Both the position numbers and the translations under genes were made by a program. Shown in pieces: positions 1 to 10,555 of a DNA stretch of 64,000 nucleotides. Below the pieces are notes generated by a model. The model was not told where the DNA came from and ran no database searches. It saw only the letters and a program-made list of their open reading frames with translations. The DNA is from Odontocerum albicorne (taxonomy: Eukaryota > Arthropoda > Insecta > Trichoptera > Odontoceridae). The stretch is taken from assembly GCA_949825065.1 (NCBI GenBank), contig OX463847.1:34667789-34731788 (forward strand). The letters are read 5' to 3'. Position 1 is the first letter of the stretch; each line of letters begins with the position of its first letter.

Positions 1-99
1 AACAATTGATTACTAACCAACAAAACCAATAAACTAGTTTAACCATACACATTTTATACAGAATAATACTTTCGCAAAAGTTTGCAACAACTCTAACCT

Positions 100-360
100 C
101 GACGGTCTCACAATGCAGGATTGCGGAAGTCGGGTAGGCGAAGGCGAAAAGAAAGCCGGTCGATGGATGCAGAATTACCTCCATCTGTCACGGGGTTAGG
201 CACCGCTCTGGATGGGATTTGCGTCACGACTCGAGCCTGGTATCTGTGTGTTGTATGTTGACCTCAAATATCACTAGTATGGCTGCACTTTCAAAGTTCA
301 ACACGTGGGCGAGTCGAGTTGGGGAGTTCAAATGGAAAGAGCCGGCGCCGAGACAAAGTC
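100..360. other. GC-richer unassigned segment
   Basis: This stretch is clearly richer in G+C than its surroundings (for example the GCCGGCGCC run near 340). I see no open reading frame, tRNA-like boxes or inverted ends, and I do not recognise it. It may be the remains of an unidentified mobile element. Confidence 0.3.
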
Positions 361-371
361 AAAAACCTTGA

Positions 372-462
372 TCAAAGCCTAGAACTTGTTGTGATATGAT
401 GTATAGTTTATAATGACAAAATGTCAACTCAATTGAGGTTATAAAAAAATCATTGTGTATGG
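372..462. repeat. Dispersed repeat, copy 1
   Basis: The block starting CAAAGCCTAGAACTTG and running through GTGATATGATGTA and AATGACAAAAT recurs in the same orientation at 5630-5732 with scattered differences. No coding potential is visible. It is probably part of an unidentified non-autonomous element. Confidence 0.5.
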
Positions 463-593
463 ATTATGTAGAATACATTAGAAGTTTGGGAAGTTTTAAA
501 AAAGAGTGACATGATCAAATTAAACAAATTCTGAAGACTACAAGTTTTTATAAAATACTAAATAAATATAGGTTTATTGATAGCAACATAGTA

Positions 594-1180
594 TGTACAT
601 ATATAAATACATTCCAAAAACGCACATATATCTCAAGACAAATACCAAAAAGTACATTTAAAAGAGAATCTATCAAAAGGTCTGGGCTCATCTAATAACA
701 TCCCCTCGGTCGAAATACATCCCACCAATATAGGGTGAACTCGGCCGCGAGGACATTAGATATTCTTTTCAGCCTAGCCCTTTTACATGTAGATTAAGAA
801 AAAAAAACAGAAAATTAATAAATGGCAACAAAAATAAAAAAGGAAACCCACAAATACCACCTCAGATTAACATAAACAATTAAACGTGGCGTGTACATAT
901 ATAATATTATACAAATATATTCCGAAATTGCACATATATCTCAAAATAAACAGCAAAAAATACATTTAAGAGACAAATTTTTAAAAGTTCTGAGCTTATT
1001 CCTCAACATCCCCCCGGCTGGGATACACCCCACTAATTCAGGGCGAACCCGGTTACAAGGACACTAGATGTTTTTCTATCCCCACCCTTGTACAGGTAGA
1101 CTAAGATTTATTTTACATATGGCAGGAAAAAATTAAGAAGTAAAATCACAAATACCACTTCAGGTTAACTGTCAGCAAAA
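594..1180. repeat. Tandem pair of about 300-bp dispersed repeat units
   Basis: Two units lie head to tail (about 594-885 and 893-1180). Each runs through CACATATATCTCAA, then TCTGGGCTCAT or its variant, a C-rich ATCCCCYCGG block, CCCACYAAT, and ACAAATACCACYTCAG at the end. The units differ at many positions, so the duplication is old. Related copies lie at 14640-14800 (same orientation) and near 21930 (opposite). The LINE tail just to the right is on the minus strand, so this may be its duplicated 3' UTR; that link is inference. Confidence 0.5.
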
Positions 1181-1384
1181 AAGAGAAAAGCTGACAGAAA
1201 TCCAAATTTTATCAAAAAAATCACAAATCGAAAATGATGTTCACACATACAAACCACAATACAAAAGATGAAAATAAATAAGCAGTAATTTAAAAATTAA
1301 TGAGAAGGTAACGCACAAACCAGCACACACACCCTCGATTCACCGCCAACGAAAAGAGAGAAAATCAAACAAGAGTCCAAATCA

Positions 1385-1740
1385 CAAAACAAAATAATTA
1401 CTACAATATTTAGAAGGTAACATTTTCTGAGCATTTCTGAAGGTACAACTAACATATTCACTCACTCTTTCATGGGCAGGGGCAACTCATTCCAGCATTC
1501 GCTGAGTATGAAAAGGATCCCTCGAATAATGTTAAATTATGGTTTGAAATGATTAAAAGAGTTTCGCTGCTTCTAGTTTCATAGCCGTGAAAACCTCTAG
1601 CCCAATCAAGTTTTTTGAAGAGATGAGGTGGCATTTTTGTCTTACTAATTTTATGCATGAGTACGCGTAAGTGTCTTAACCGTCTCTGCTTCATGTCTAT
1701 AATTTTAAAGGTTCTCATAAAATGAGAGATATATATATCC
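1385..1740 (-). pseudogene. LINE reverse-transcriptase C-terminal tail (jockey/CR1-like), decayed
   Basis: An 82-codon minus-strand frame (1470-1718) has the layout of the last part of non-LTR retrotransposon ORF2: a FHGYETRSS stretch, then FEGSFSYSANAGMSCPCP, which resembles the usual '..FSYSANRMWNELPLP..' tail of jockey/CR1-like proteins. It has no reverse-transcriptase core and is only a fragment. The assignment rests on pattern memory and is moderate at best. Confidence 0.4.
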
Positions 1741-1944
1741 TCTGAAAGGGATTTTTAAACAATACACACAACAAGCATTTTATAATATTTGCAACTTATT
1801 TTAGTAATAATAGGAGATTATGCTTGATGAGGTGTATGGACGTAGCTAAAATGAAAGATATAAACTAGAATTAAGTTATTATCGGTTCTCTCTGTTTTGG
1901 CGATCATTTAACTTACTCTATTTAGTTTTTTTGTCTTGTTGTTA

Positions 1945-2010
1945 TTGTTGAAGAGATTGCCTCCTGGCAATGAACCCTTCAGGTTGTTATTTTTCGAATG
2001 CCAAATAAAT
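1945..2010 (+). mobile_element. SINE-1 3' tail fragment
   Basis: GTTGAAGAGATTGCC followed by TGGCAATGAACCC matches the conserved end of SINE-1 seen complete at 16010-16205 (reverse). Only the last part is present. Confidence 0.5.
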
Positions 2011-2349
2011 AAATACATTTTTATTCAGTTATCAAAATGAACAGGTTTATATTACGAGTATGTCACTTTCCTGATTGAAGTATTATCCAACGGTAAGAAA
2101 ACAGTTGCTTCATTTAAGAGCCTTCAGCCTGTCCTGTACGTCATAAGTAATGATCTTTCATTTAACTCTATAAGAAGTATTGTTTTAAAAACAACACGAG
2201 CCTTAGATGCTTCAGACAACCTCTGTAATACTTATTAAGACACTTGTGTTTCACTCGATGATTCCAGACTCAATATGATATCCAAAAAGAGGTCCCCTGC
2301 TGCAGAGCCGACCCGTTCAAAATGAGGTAAAGAAGATGAATGAATGAAA

Positions 2350-2480
2350 TTTTTATCACCTTCATTGCCTAATTGGCAAGACGCATGTTTTCCATCCAAA
2401 GATTTCGGGTTCGATTCTTAATAATGTAACGTGCCTTTTCCAACGATCCTCAACCTGAGACCTCGATTAAGAAAATCAAA
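2350..2480 (+). mobile_element. tRNA-derived SINE head
   Basis: A polymerase III type 2 promoter layout is visible: an A-box-like TGCCTAATTGG and, about 40 bases on, a B-box-like GGGTTCGATTC. The flanks do not form an acceptor stem, so this is a SINE head and not a tRNA gene. The body downstream fades into unrelated AT-rich DNA. Confidence 0.5.
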
Positions 2481-2514
2481 AACAATATTCTCACCCAACA
2501 ACGATCTTCAATCG

Positions 2515-2680
2515 TATTGTATTGTATAACAATTTGGTTATGTACAGTACAAGCTGGTGGATTTATTGTCGTAAGTCAGTCTCTTCCAACTATCAAAAAA
2601 TATGTTAAGGGGGCGTTAAGTGAAAATAAAACTACAACAATTTTAACTATTAATTGGGTTTCAACGGGAATCGAAGTAAT
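2515..2680 (-). mobile_element. SINE-1 fragment, reverse orientation
   Basis: Read on the minus strand it has the B-box end (CGGGAATC-like remains near 2670), the CTTAACG region and the GTTGGAAGAG-type tail followed by an AATAAATCCACCAG block. It is truncated at the tRNA-like end. The long plus-strand reading frame crossing it is not a gene. Confidence 0.55.
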
Positions 2681-2829
2681 CTTCCCCGGATTTGATGACA
2701 AGTATCTTATCAACTATGTCATGAAGGGTATCCCTCATACGGACATGTTGAAGAATATACTTCTTCTTATTTTAGGCCTTTTGGCCTGTTATGGTCCTGC
2801 ATCATTGTTTGCCTCTTGTAACGTCGACT

Positions 2830-3640
2830 GCCAGCTGTCTTTCCATCTTTTGGGAGGTCATCCTGGAGGTCTGCATGCTTGGGGGATACTGTCCCTGGTC
2901 ATTCTTGGTTCCACCATTCTGGATACGTGTTCGTTCCAGAACCTTCTCTGTCGTCCCCATCTGACAATATCTTCAACTTCGCACGTCCTTCGGATTTCTG
3001 TGTTTCGTACTCTATCACGAAGGATTTTACCAGAGATACTCCTGAGTGCCTTCATTTCGCTGGTTCAAAGGAGATTTTTGGTTCTGACAGTGTCGGCTCT
3101 GGACTCTATGCTGTATGTCATTATGGGTCGGACACAGGTTTTGTATTTCCTCACCTTGCTTTGGATGTTCACCTACTTGTTTTTCCAGATAGTGTTCTTT
3201 AAACATCCGGAAATCGCTGCGGCCTTTTGTGATTGTTCAAGCACTTCGTCATAGAGCTCACTATTGCATATTATGCTGGCAACCAAGTATTTAAATTTTG
3301 TTACTTGTTCAATTGTCATCGATCGCCACACTGCATCTAACTTGCTCTCTGGCTAGAGTCATGCATTTAGTCTTGCTGATGGAGATAGACATGTTGTATT
3401 TTTTCGAAGCAGTATGGAATCGACGTAGCATTTGTTGCAGGCCTTCATCTGATGATGGTGGCATCGTCAGCATAGCATATGATATTTAGCATATTGTCGC
3501 CCATCTTGTATTCCAGGTTAAGGTCGGCAACTTCTTCTTTAATTTTATCCATAACCAAGTTAAACAGAAATGGGCTTAAACTACCTCCTTGTCTTACTCC
3601 GGTTGGTGTTGGAACGTCATTAGAGAGTTCTCCTCTACGC
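2830..3640 (-). pseudogene. LINE-C reverse transcriptase and C-terminal domain, broken
   Basis: On the minus strand, reading from 3640 down, there is GVRQGGSLSPFLFNLVMDKI followed by the catalytic ICYADDA motif (near 3460-3480), the palm of a non-LTR retrotransposon reverse transcriptase. The later part (3055-2858) reads MKALRSISGKILRDRVRN, then IRRTCEVEDI and RRFWNEHVSRM, the familiar C-terminal domain of these endonuclease/reverse-transcriptase polyproteins. Several stops and frameshifts lie between the two parts. The 5' end (endonuclease) is missing, as in most truncated LINE copies. Related C-termini lie at 31.7 and 53.9 kb. Plus-strand reading frames of up to 245 codons across this region are shadows of it. 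Confidence 0.8.
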
Positions 3641-5125
3641 TAATTCTTGTAGAGCTATTTAGGTTTATGAAGAATATACGAACAATTTAATAAATTAATG
3701 AATATGCAAAAAAAAAGCAGTTTCTGTTTGTTGAGTAATCTGCGGGGTTTGTATAGTTTCATATAAGCATAGTAAACCTATATTAGATTATCAGCTTTAA
3801 CTCAAATAGGAACCTTTCACCTTCGATTCAAAGGTTACAATACAGAGCGTTGAGCCGCCAGCAAATCTGGTTTAAATCGTCTTACGATTTTTACTACAAG
3901 CTAATTCAGCGAAACGTAAGTTATTTTTGTATCTTAAAATTTAAATAGAAATATAACCGAATTGCACTTTTGACACAGTGTCTTTGAAGTTCAATATACT
4001 TGCAAAATAGCTGTATAAATTTTCTGCCCACACTGTGTAACAACTATCTGATAGCGCGTGAGTCATCGCTTAAACCAGGTATTTAAAACCTTGTTTGTTG
4101 TTCATTCATAAACCTCATTCAAAGCTTATGAATTGACATTCAAAGAATTTATTTTTATAAAATATTTACATCTTTGATGTAAACATTTCTATTCTTACTG
4201 GACAGACGTGTATCATATGTTCGTGTCCGAGTGAATCTGCTTCCGGACTGGTTATGGTTTCATGCCATGGATTATTTATTTTTTATTTTGTATACATACA
4301 CGTGGTACGTCTCGCCGACTAATTGCTATATAGCAATTGTTCCAACCAACCGACTTATCTTGGATTCATTAAAGCGTTTTAACCCATGACAGGTTTGACA
4401 CACGAATATATTTGTTTGAATACAATTAAAGAAAACAAATAAATTACCAATCTCTAAACAGTAATCTTTGAAATATAGGAAAGGAATTCGTTCAAGGATA
4501 AGGAAAGGAAATTTAGGATGAAATAATATTACAATATTTTTTCAGATCTCTCTTAAACGCAAATTAAGATGGTGCACATATGATAACTCTTGGATGTTCG
4601 TTGCAAAGTACACAGTTTATCTGAGTTTATTATTTTTATTTGACATCTTTAATTGTACTCTTGCTAAGCAGACTTGCAGCAGATGCGGTCGGAATCGATC
4701 AGGGGGAAACCCCATTTTCGATTGCGAGCGGTTTCGTTTCTAGACTGATTATTCATTCGACCTTAACTAATTTTAATTTTTTTTTTTAAATATTGACATC
4801 TGTCGTATTTGTACTTTCACTAAACAGGCCACTCCCCACTGATTTTACCTTTAAACTTTATTTCCATCTGAATTTAAGATTTTATATAGCTAATAAACAA
4901 TTTTACACGAATTCTAAGAGCCTTATATACGAGCATAGAAATAGCGCTATATATGTAAATTTTCTGGTCAGCGTAAACCAAAACTGTTAGAATTCGTCGA
5001 TCGTTTTGTTATCAACGCCATCAGGATTTTGAAATAATAAAGCAGCTTGTGTACAATTAACCATCAAAATCATATAATGTCCCTATTGGGGTTAGCAAAA
5101 ACAACAGATTGCACTTTATTCTATT
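3641..5125. other. AT-rich stretch without recognisable genes
   Basis: I see no coding frame worth reporting. A weak trace of a reversed SINE-1 tail (AGCAATTGTTCCAACCAACC) lies near 4333. Microsatellite-like T/A runs are common. Confidence 0.5.
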
Positions 5126-5129
5126 AAGG

Positions 5130-5535
5130 CGTATCTTTCGTTTTTGCACGTCCATACACCTCCTTATGATTACTCTCCAATTAAAAAGGATTTTCGCTCT
5201 TTTCTCTTTAAGAATTTTATTAATTTAGTCGAGTTTCGTTTTTTGGTCTTCCCAACCAAACTTCTCATACCTTCCATGCAACTTTATGCATCATGCTTGT
5301 AAATCTTTCTACGCTAATTTTTTCAACGTGGTCAAAATTTCTACTTTTTTTTTGTTCATCTTAAGCCGTGCATCTCCTTTCGATCCACATTCTTTCTTAA
5401 TATCTGTATTCCTTATTCTGTCATGCAAACACATTCTAAACAGCACTCTTGTACCGCATTTATCTTAGATACTTTCATCATTTTTTACATGCCTAAGTTT
5501 CGTTTGCATATCCTAATTTTACCCTTTATAATGTT
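5130..5535 (-). pseudogene. Possible LINE-A-related C-terminal fragment
   Basis: Read in reverse it keeps the order of features seen in LINE-A tails (a CATGCAAAG-like 'VWLGRPK' region near 5240, then a segment reading roughly HVEKISVERFTS). The match is weak and frameshifted. Confidence 0.3.
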
Positions 5536-5547
5536 CCAGTTTATTAG

Positions 5548-5621
5548 TAATAGACTAAATGTCGGGTTATACTCGTATATTACACAGTGTAACAACATAT
5601 AACCCAACATTTAGTCTATTA
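5548..5621. repeat. Short inverted repeat (hairpin)
   Basis: The left arm begins TAATAGACTAAATGT and the right arm ends ACATTTAGTCTATTA. The arms are about 35-38 bases with a one-base centre. They differ mainly where the left arm carries TACTCGTA (5570-5577). Confidence 0.75.
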
Positions 5622-5629
5622 TCTGCTGT

Positions 5630-5732
5630 TCAAAGCCTAGGACTTGGAGTGATATGATGTAGCATGGCATAGTTTTCAATGACAAAATATAAACTCAAGT
5701 AAAGTTAGAAAAAAAACATTGTATACTAAAGG
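5630..5732. repeat. Dispersed repeat, copy 2
   Basis: Second copy of the block at 372-462 (CAAAGCCTAGGACTTG, GTGATATGATGTA, AATGACAAAAT), directly after the hairpin. No reading frame. Confidence 0.5.
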
Positions 5733-6110
5733 GTCTGTCAAATTGAGCGATTTTTTTTTATTCTTGGATAAAACACAGATGGCAACACGAACTTGCCTGG
5801 GTCTTGTAACATTTGAGAAGTGTAATGTATGACATTTATAAAAATGGAGTCGTATACAATACAACAACGCGTTCAAATTGTTGAATTATTTTATTTATTG
5901 TAATCTCCGGAAACGGTGATGTTGATTGGCCACCAAGATCATGCGAACTGACACCGTTGGAATATTTTCTCTGAGGTTACGTGAAAAGCCAGGTCTATAA
6001 GAATGACCCCCAATCAATTCCTGAGCTGAAGAACGAAATTAGTAGACATTTGTGGAGCTGCAAGAGGTGGACATTTGGCGGATATTGTTTTTTGTGTTTA
6101 AATGTCATAG
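5733..6110 (+). mobile_element. Internally deleted Tc1/IS630-like transposon
   Basis: Two ends of a transposase gene are joined with the middle lost. An ATG at 5850 opens MESYTIQQRVQIVELFY, the N-terminal helix-turn-helix start of a common insect transposase, and then stops. From about 5925 the C-terminal part reads WPPRSCELTPLEYFL, then GYVKSQVYKNDPQSIPELKN, the DDE-type 'WPPRSPDLTPLDFFLWG' block. The catalytic centre is missing, so it cannot have been autonomous. The left end (GTCTGTCAAATTGAGCG) may be a terminal repeat; the right end seems cut by the LINE fragment that follows. A second fragment of this superfamily lies at 51.4 kb. Confidence 0.7.
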
Positions 6111-6118
6111 ATTATCCT

Positions 6119-6334
6119 TTAATGACCAATAAAAAGTTTTTCTCCTATTTTAGCGTATAATGACTCTCCGTTTTCAGCGTATAATGACGCACTACCACGT
6201 ATTAGTTTACGTTCAACACCATATTCATTCAACATTGTCCATAGCTTGTCACTTATCACGCGGTCATATGCTTTTTCTAAGTCCACAAACGCACAATGTA
6301 CATTTTTTATTTGCCATGCATTTTTTACAGTCAT
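6119..6334 (-). pseudogene. LINE reverse-transcriptase fragment (finger/palm)
   Basis: A 71-codon minus-strand frame contains VHCAFVDLEKAYDRV, the conserved 'FxDLEKAYDxV' block of non-LTR reverse transcriptases, followed by LWTMLNEYGV. Nothing else of the polymerase remains. The end of the frame repeats a short AENGES/AKIGE unit, possibly a small duplication. Confidence 0.8.
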
Positions 6335-7125
6335 AACTTTTGAAATAAATTCTAAATACGAATATTTTCTGTTAAAAAGAACAAATATTTTTTTTAAATA
6401 AAAATGTCAGATAGTTAAAAATTTCAGGTAGCAAAAAATAAACATTTCATTGGGATCGCTTTGCATTGCATTTCGGTCCTCGTTTCACTTTTCGGATTTC
6501 AGGGTGATCAAGGTTCAACAATCATTTCTTGTTCACAGACCAATACCTCATGATACCTGACACGCCACATGGGCCGTCACCCATCAGGGCGAGCTTACCC
6601 GCCTTACAAGAATGTCCCTCCTGTGATACAGTGGATAGTCACTTAAAAATACTAAAAGTATTGTCTTCGGCCTCTGAAGCAAGACTTGTGATTTAGAAAC
6701 ATTGATGAAGGCACTTCAATCCCGCTTTTGTTTATGGTGACCACGTAACAACACTGGCAGACCCTCGTTTTGAAATCCCTTGTGGTCCCTCCAAATTAAA
6801 AGCAAGATTGACCTGTAATTGAAAGAGATAGCCAAAGCCATTGGCTTGCCTGTTTGTTTTATTGTTACATTTCGATATCTTTCCGCTATAAGTCTATATT
6901 CTTCTTAGTTTAGGATACCATCTCATGATGTGATTCAAAGCATGGCTGCATCACTGGTATTCTGACATCAATTTTGGCCCCATTAATTGAGAATCACTGG
7001 AGTAGACACGGAACTAACAGTTCGTCACTGCACGTGTCGTGTTGTCAACACTGCCGCACGTGAAGAGTCAATAACGCTGGTATATATACTCGGCGCGTGT
7101 GAATATTGTTACCAGACAATCAAAC
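6335..7125. other. Unassigned stretch
   Basis: No gene recognised. Around 6540-6660 one frame shows a CPSCDTVDSHL-like zinc-knuckle sequence that could be a LINE C-terminus, but it is too short to call. Confidence 0.35.
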
Positions 7126-7540
7126 GACGACCTCCGTGACCTAGTTGGTTTGACGCCTGTCTCCCAACCTAGATCTTGCGGGTTCAAATCCCGCTGGAAC
7201 TCAGATTTTTTTTAATGATTCCAGTCAGCTTTTCACTTAAGACTTCTTGAACATATTTCGAGATGGTTGGAGGGGCATGGCCGCGAGGTAACGCACTAGA
7301 CATGCCGAGCTCCGATCATCTCACTTCAGGTGTGCTATCGGATCCAGTACAGCGGGGTGGCTGGTGCGCAACGGCTTACTCCATAGCACAGCTTCGCTTT
7401 ACAACATAATTAACATTGGAATGGGGAGAGGATCCGCGACTTCAAGGGCAAGCAACGACATCGGTTGGCTAGAAGAGATTGCCACGTGGAAATACGCCAA
7501 CCAGGTTGTACTGTATACAACGAAAGTGTAAAACAATACA
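7126..7540 (+). mobile_element. SINE-1, interrupted by a nested insertion
   Basis: The tRNA-like head is clear: A box TGACCTAGTTGG, then CTCCCAACCTAGATCTTGC and B box GGGTTCAAATCCC. After a CTTAAGACTTCTTGAACA body the element is broken at GGTTGG, and its tail (AGAGATTGCCACGTGG, then the ACAATACAATAT end) resumes after 7465. The GGTTGG flanking both sides of the insert looks like its target duplication. Confidence 0.75.
7271..7462 (+). mobile_element. SINE-3 inserted into SINE-1
   Basis: This begins GGGGCATGGCCGCGAGG (like the SINE-2 head at 9895) and carries the SINE-3 body: ATCTCACTTCAGGTGTGC, ATCGGATCCAGTACAG, ending GGAATGGGGAGAGGATC and CAAGCAACGAC. Copies lie at 39860-40075 (reverse) and 56394-56615. 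GGTTGG borders it on both sides. Confidence 0.7.
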
Positions 7541-8149
7541 ATATAACTCTTTTGCCAGAATTTGATTCTTTTTTGGGTCAAGATCAAACCCGAAAACCCA
7601 TTATGGAACTCGATAATTTTATCAACTAGGGCACAAATTTAGTTGATCGTCATCCTGCAATGATAATATTTGATTTTGAAAAATTTTAGCCACCATACTT
7701 ACCTTTTTAGATTACTGTCATTAAACATAGTGTTACAGAAAACAAAATGTTTTAGCTTTTTTATCGCTAAATAATACAATACATAACACAAGAAACATCT
7801 TTTCGCAAATTTCAAAGTGAAACGGAAGTTGAACTTGTTGAACGAATGTGTTGATGTTAAACAATACACGTCTGCAGATACAAGATATGACTGAGAGACC
7901 GGAAAGGAAACACATATGACGTAATATCGCATCATTTTCACGGCCATCCACTATCCACATGATCTCCTGTGTACTTACAGACAATACCTCGTAAATTCAT
8001 ATTTCAACACATTGTTTAATCTTTGTCATATCTCAGAACATGAATATTTCCATGCTAAAATGGAAATTAAATTTGTATTCAATCAAAACATATCTACGTT
8101 GTAGCTCAATAGTTCGTATGCTTACTTAACACTCGCCCGACCTAGGATT
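7541..8149. other. AT-rich stretch without recognisable genes
   Basis: Only short minus-strand frames of low coding quality are present. Nothing recognised. Confidence 0.4.
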
Positions 8150-8815
8150 GATACTTCTTCTTCTCCCTGGCTCCATCCCAACTCATTGTCTGCGAAGACT
8201 GTTGGGGTCAGCTCTCCTCGTCCTCAGGTTGTATGCTCTTCTGTCCCGGACTACATCCTCCAGACCGTGCCTCTGCATCAGGTTATCTTTTTGCACCACC
8301 CATGAATTCTTTGGTCTTCCTCTGGTTGTTATTCGAGGAAGATCCATGGAGATGCCTGATTCACAATGTGATCGGGTGCTCTGCGTCCAACGTGCCCATG
8401 CCATCTCAATCGCCTCTCCTCCATCTTGCTGTTGATGTCTGTAATACCTAGGCTTCTACGAATGCGTGAGCTTTTTTATTTTGTATCTTAGGGACACACC
8501 AGCTGACCATCTTAGAGGAGTGCGGGTCTGACAATCGTTTGGTATACTTTTCCTTTTAACTTTACTGGCATTTTCTGATCACATAGAACTCCCATCATTG
8601 ATCTAAACTTCATCCATCCCACACTAATTATATGTGTTACATCTGCTGCACATCCTCCATCGCTATGGATGAGTGACCCATGATACTTAAAGGAGTCACA
8701 ATTTGGTAATGTTTCTCCATCCATTTGATTTCTCCATTCATACTTGATGTTTTTCAAACCGATTTTACTTTTGAAGACATTTTTTTCATCTGAATCATAG
8801 TATTGTCTTGGCACT
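8150..8815 (-). pseudogene. LINE-D (RTE-like) C-terminal region
   Basis: The minus strand reads DSFKYHGSLIHSDGGCAADV, then ISVGWMKFRSMMGVLCDQ and KLKGKVYQTIVRPALL (8512-8814), a block very common in arthropod RTE-type endonuclease/reverse transcriptases. After a gap with frameshifts the end reads MEERRLRWHGHV, then GRPKNSWVV, HGLEDVVRDRRAYNLRTRRADP. The reverse-transcriptase core is absent and the copy is 5'-truncated. The 3' end lies at a CTTCTTCTTCTCC run (a GAA-type tail on the minus strand). Confidence 0.8.
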
Positions 8816-8951
8816 TAGCAACTGTCTAATATAAACTATTGGAATGATATCAAAAGTTTCGGCTTTAACTTTCTGGAACAACATATTAGAATATTTAAAA
8901 GTAAATTATATTGTATTTTTTAGTCAAACACTATGTATTCTACTTAATATA

Positions 8952-9120
8952 ATAGTATAACCCTCTAGTTTCGAGGTGTTCACCTCATCATTAGGGAGCA
9001 CAAACAAGACTTATTGAAACCGGTAGGGTTATACCGATATATCAAGTGTAATAATCAGTGTTTGACCGAACAAATTACTATGTCTTTAAACATTCGCAAT
9101 GTTAACGCCTTAACTATAAA
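8952..9120. mobile_element. FB-1 foldback, compact copy
   Basis: Inverted arms GTATAACCCTCTAGTTTCGAGG and GAAACCGGTAGGGTTATACC surround CACCTCATCATTAGGG. After the right arm come CAGTGTTTGACCGAACAAA and a region matching the right flank of the 16.9-kb copy (ATGTCTTTAAA, GTTAACGCCTTAACTATA). The features resemble ends of Penelope-like elements. Confidence 0.65.
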
Positions 9121-9130
9121 TAAATTACTT

Positions 9131-9303
9131 TGTTATTCCACTAATTAAATTAATCTCCGCTACACATGTTTCTACCTCCTATCCCGAGGCTATCTTCAGG
9201 TGATTGGGAGACAAACCAGGATCTTTCCTCCTGAAGAAAACTTTGGGAAAGGAAGTAGAAACTCGTGTAGCGAAAATTAATGCAATTAGGGGAATAACCA
9301 ATT
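9131..9303. mobile_element. FB-2 foldback element
   Basis: The arms (about 70 bases) begin GTTATTCCACTAATTAAATT on the left and end AATTAGGGGAATAAC on the right. Between them each arm has CGCTACACATGTTTCTAC or CTCGTGTAGCG and a CTTCAGG/CCTGAAG pair. Related copies lie at 22080-22140 and 34613-34860. Each arm contains a hammerhead-like core. Confidence 0.7.
9155..9200 (-). ncRNA. Hammerhead-ribozyme-like core in FB-2 arm
   Basis: On the minus strand there is CTGAAGA (fits the CUGANGA core), a possible stem II CCTC/GAGG around GGGATA, GAAAC, then ACATGTGTAGC giving a very short stem III. Penelope-like elements are known to carry hammerhead motifs with short stem III. Activity is not shown; stem I cannot be judged. 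Confidence 0.35.
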
Positions 9304-9890
9304 TTGTGAAATATTTTATCGGAAAGCTCTCTCGACTGCCGTTGTGAAATAGCCTTATATACAGTTCTAGGGTTAAAAAGGTTTATTTTGTGTATTCGTA
9401 TCATAGGCTCTTTTTATTTTACATTTAAATGCAAAGCAAGCCATTGAGAACAAGGACATACAATGCAAAAAGTTTTTTTTTATATACTCGTATAATCAAT
9501 TACTTCACAAGCCTGTGATGAATTTGTCTCATTGTTTAATCACAAACTTCATGTATTGTAATTATCTTAAATACTAAAACACTGAAGAAAAACATTCAAA
9601 CTTTGAATTAATATCTTTACACAGCATAAATCCCAAGTTATCACATATACAATTCCAATCACATTAAAACCATGTCCAACAATAGCTCATCACAAGCTCA
9701 CATTCACTCACATGCCTATGTGGAGACCTTCAAAAGTACCTCACTCTCTACCTATCAATGAGCCCCAGTGATCCATTTTTTTTACATTTGAAGACGCGGC
9801 ATTACAAATTTTATCACTTTCCCTCTGGAATATATTCTAAACAATTGATGAAATGAACTGCCTTTTTCTCCTCCCAAATGATGTATCACA
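9304..9890. other. AT-rich stretch without recognisable genes
   Basis: No coding or RNA feature recognised. It contains one TACTCGTA octamer (9485-9492). Confidence 0.4.
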
Positions 9891-9894
9891 TGTT

Positions 9895-10075
9895 ATTGAG
9901 GTGCATGGCCGCGCGATAATGTCCTAGACTTCCATGCGGAAAATCATCAGTTCGAATCCCGCGCTGTACTACTCCCCTCGAATGACACAGGCATTTTTTC
10001 CTCCTAGCATTCGGGGGGCATAAGGATGCCTATGACTTCGGTCATATTTATTCTTTCAAAAAGAAAGGGGAAAAA
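9895..10075 (+). mobile_element. SINE-2, near complete
   Basis: The head GAGGTGCATGGCCGCGCGAT serves as an A-box region, followed by B box AGTTCGAATCCCG. The body CGAATGACACAGGCATTTTTTCC, CATTCGGGGGGCATAAGGAT and GCCTATGACTTCGGTCATA ends in an A-rich tail. A second copy lies at 56235-56392. The CATTCGGGGG/CCTATGACTTCGG part can fold locally. Confidence 0.75.
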
Positions 10076-10147
10076 ACATGCCGATAGCTTTAAAAATATA
10101 CACACTTCACATTCTTACTAAAAGCTTTTTGTCATCTCTCTCCGTCG

Positions 10148-10555
10148 TCATATCCCTCGTGTCTGAGGATGGCGGCAGCCGTCGATGACCCTTTTAATGG
10201 CCACCTTCCATCTGGATCTGTCCTGGGTTGATCGGAGAGCATCTGGTATTGAAAATTCCATCACAGTTCTGATCAGATCCCTCCATCTGGTTGGGGGTCT
10301 TCCTAGAGATCTCGTTCCTTCGACGCTTCCGACGACCACAAGCTTATCCAGGCCATTCGGCTCTCTTGTTTAGATGTGGCCGAAATACTACAAGATACAT
10401 CGCATACTCAATGACGAGAGACGATCCTTTATTTTGAGTTCGGCTAAGATAGACACATTTATTATCATGGCTGTCCATGGTATCCGGAGCATTCTGCGCC
10501 AACACCACACTTCAAAGACATCGATCCGTCGTCTTTCCGATTCAGATGTTTAGTC
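10148..10555 (-). pseudogene. LINE-E C-terminal domain
   Basis: The minus strand reads IDVFEVWCWRRMLRIPWTAM, then SILAELKIKDRLSS, FGHI, LDKLVVVGSVEGTRSLGRPP and TRWRDLIR, DALRSTQDRSRWK. This is the widespread C-terminal domain of insect endonuclease/reverse-transcriptase retrotransposons. At least one frameshift (near 10370-10420) breaks it. The end ATCCTCAGACACG-like on the minus strand fits '..HDPQ..' close to the usual stop. LINE-E also occurs at 30.6 kb. Confidence 0.8.

Noticed and set aside
2517..3254. 245-codon plus-strand open frame
   Set aside because: It is antisense to a LINE-C reverse transcriptase with YADD and C-terminal motifs on the minus strand, and its left part covers a reversed SINE-1. 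The plus-strand protein has no recognisable domain.
7131..7205. tRNA gene
   Set aside because: A and B boxes are present but the ends do not form an acceptor stem, and the sequence continues into a repeated SINE body. The same applies to 16120-16200, 9900-9965 and 2350-2425.
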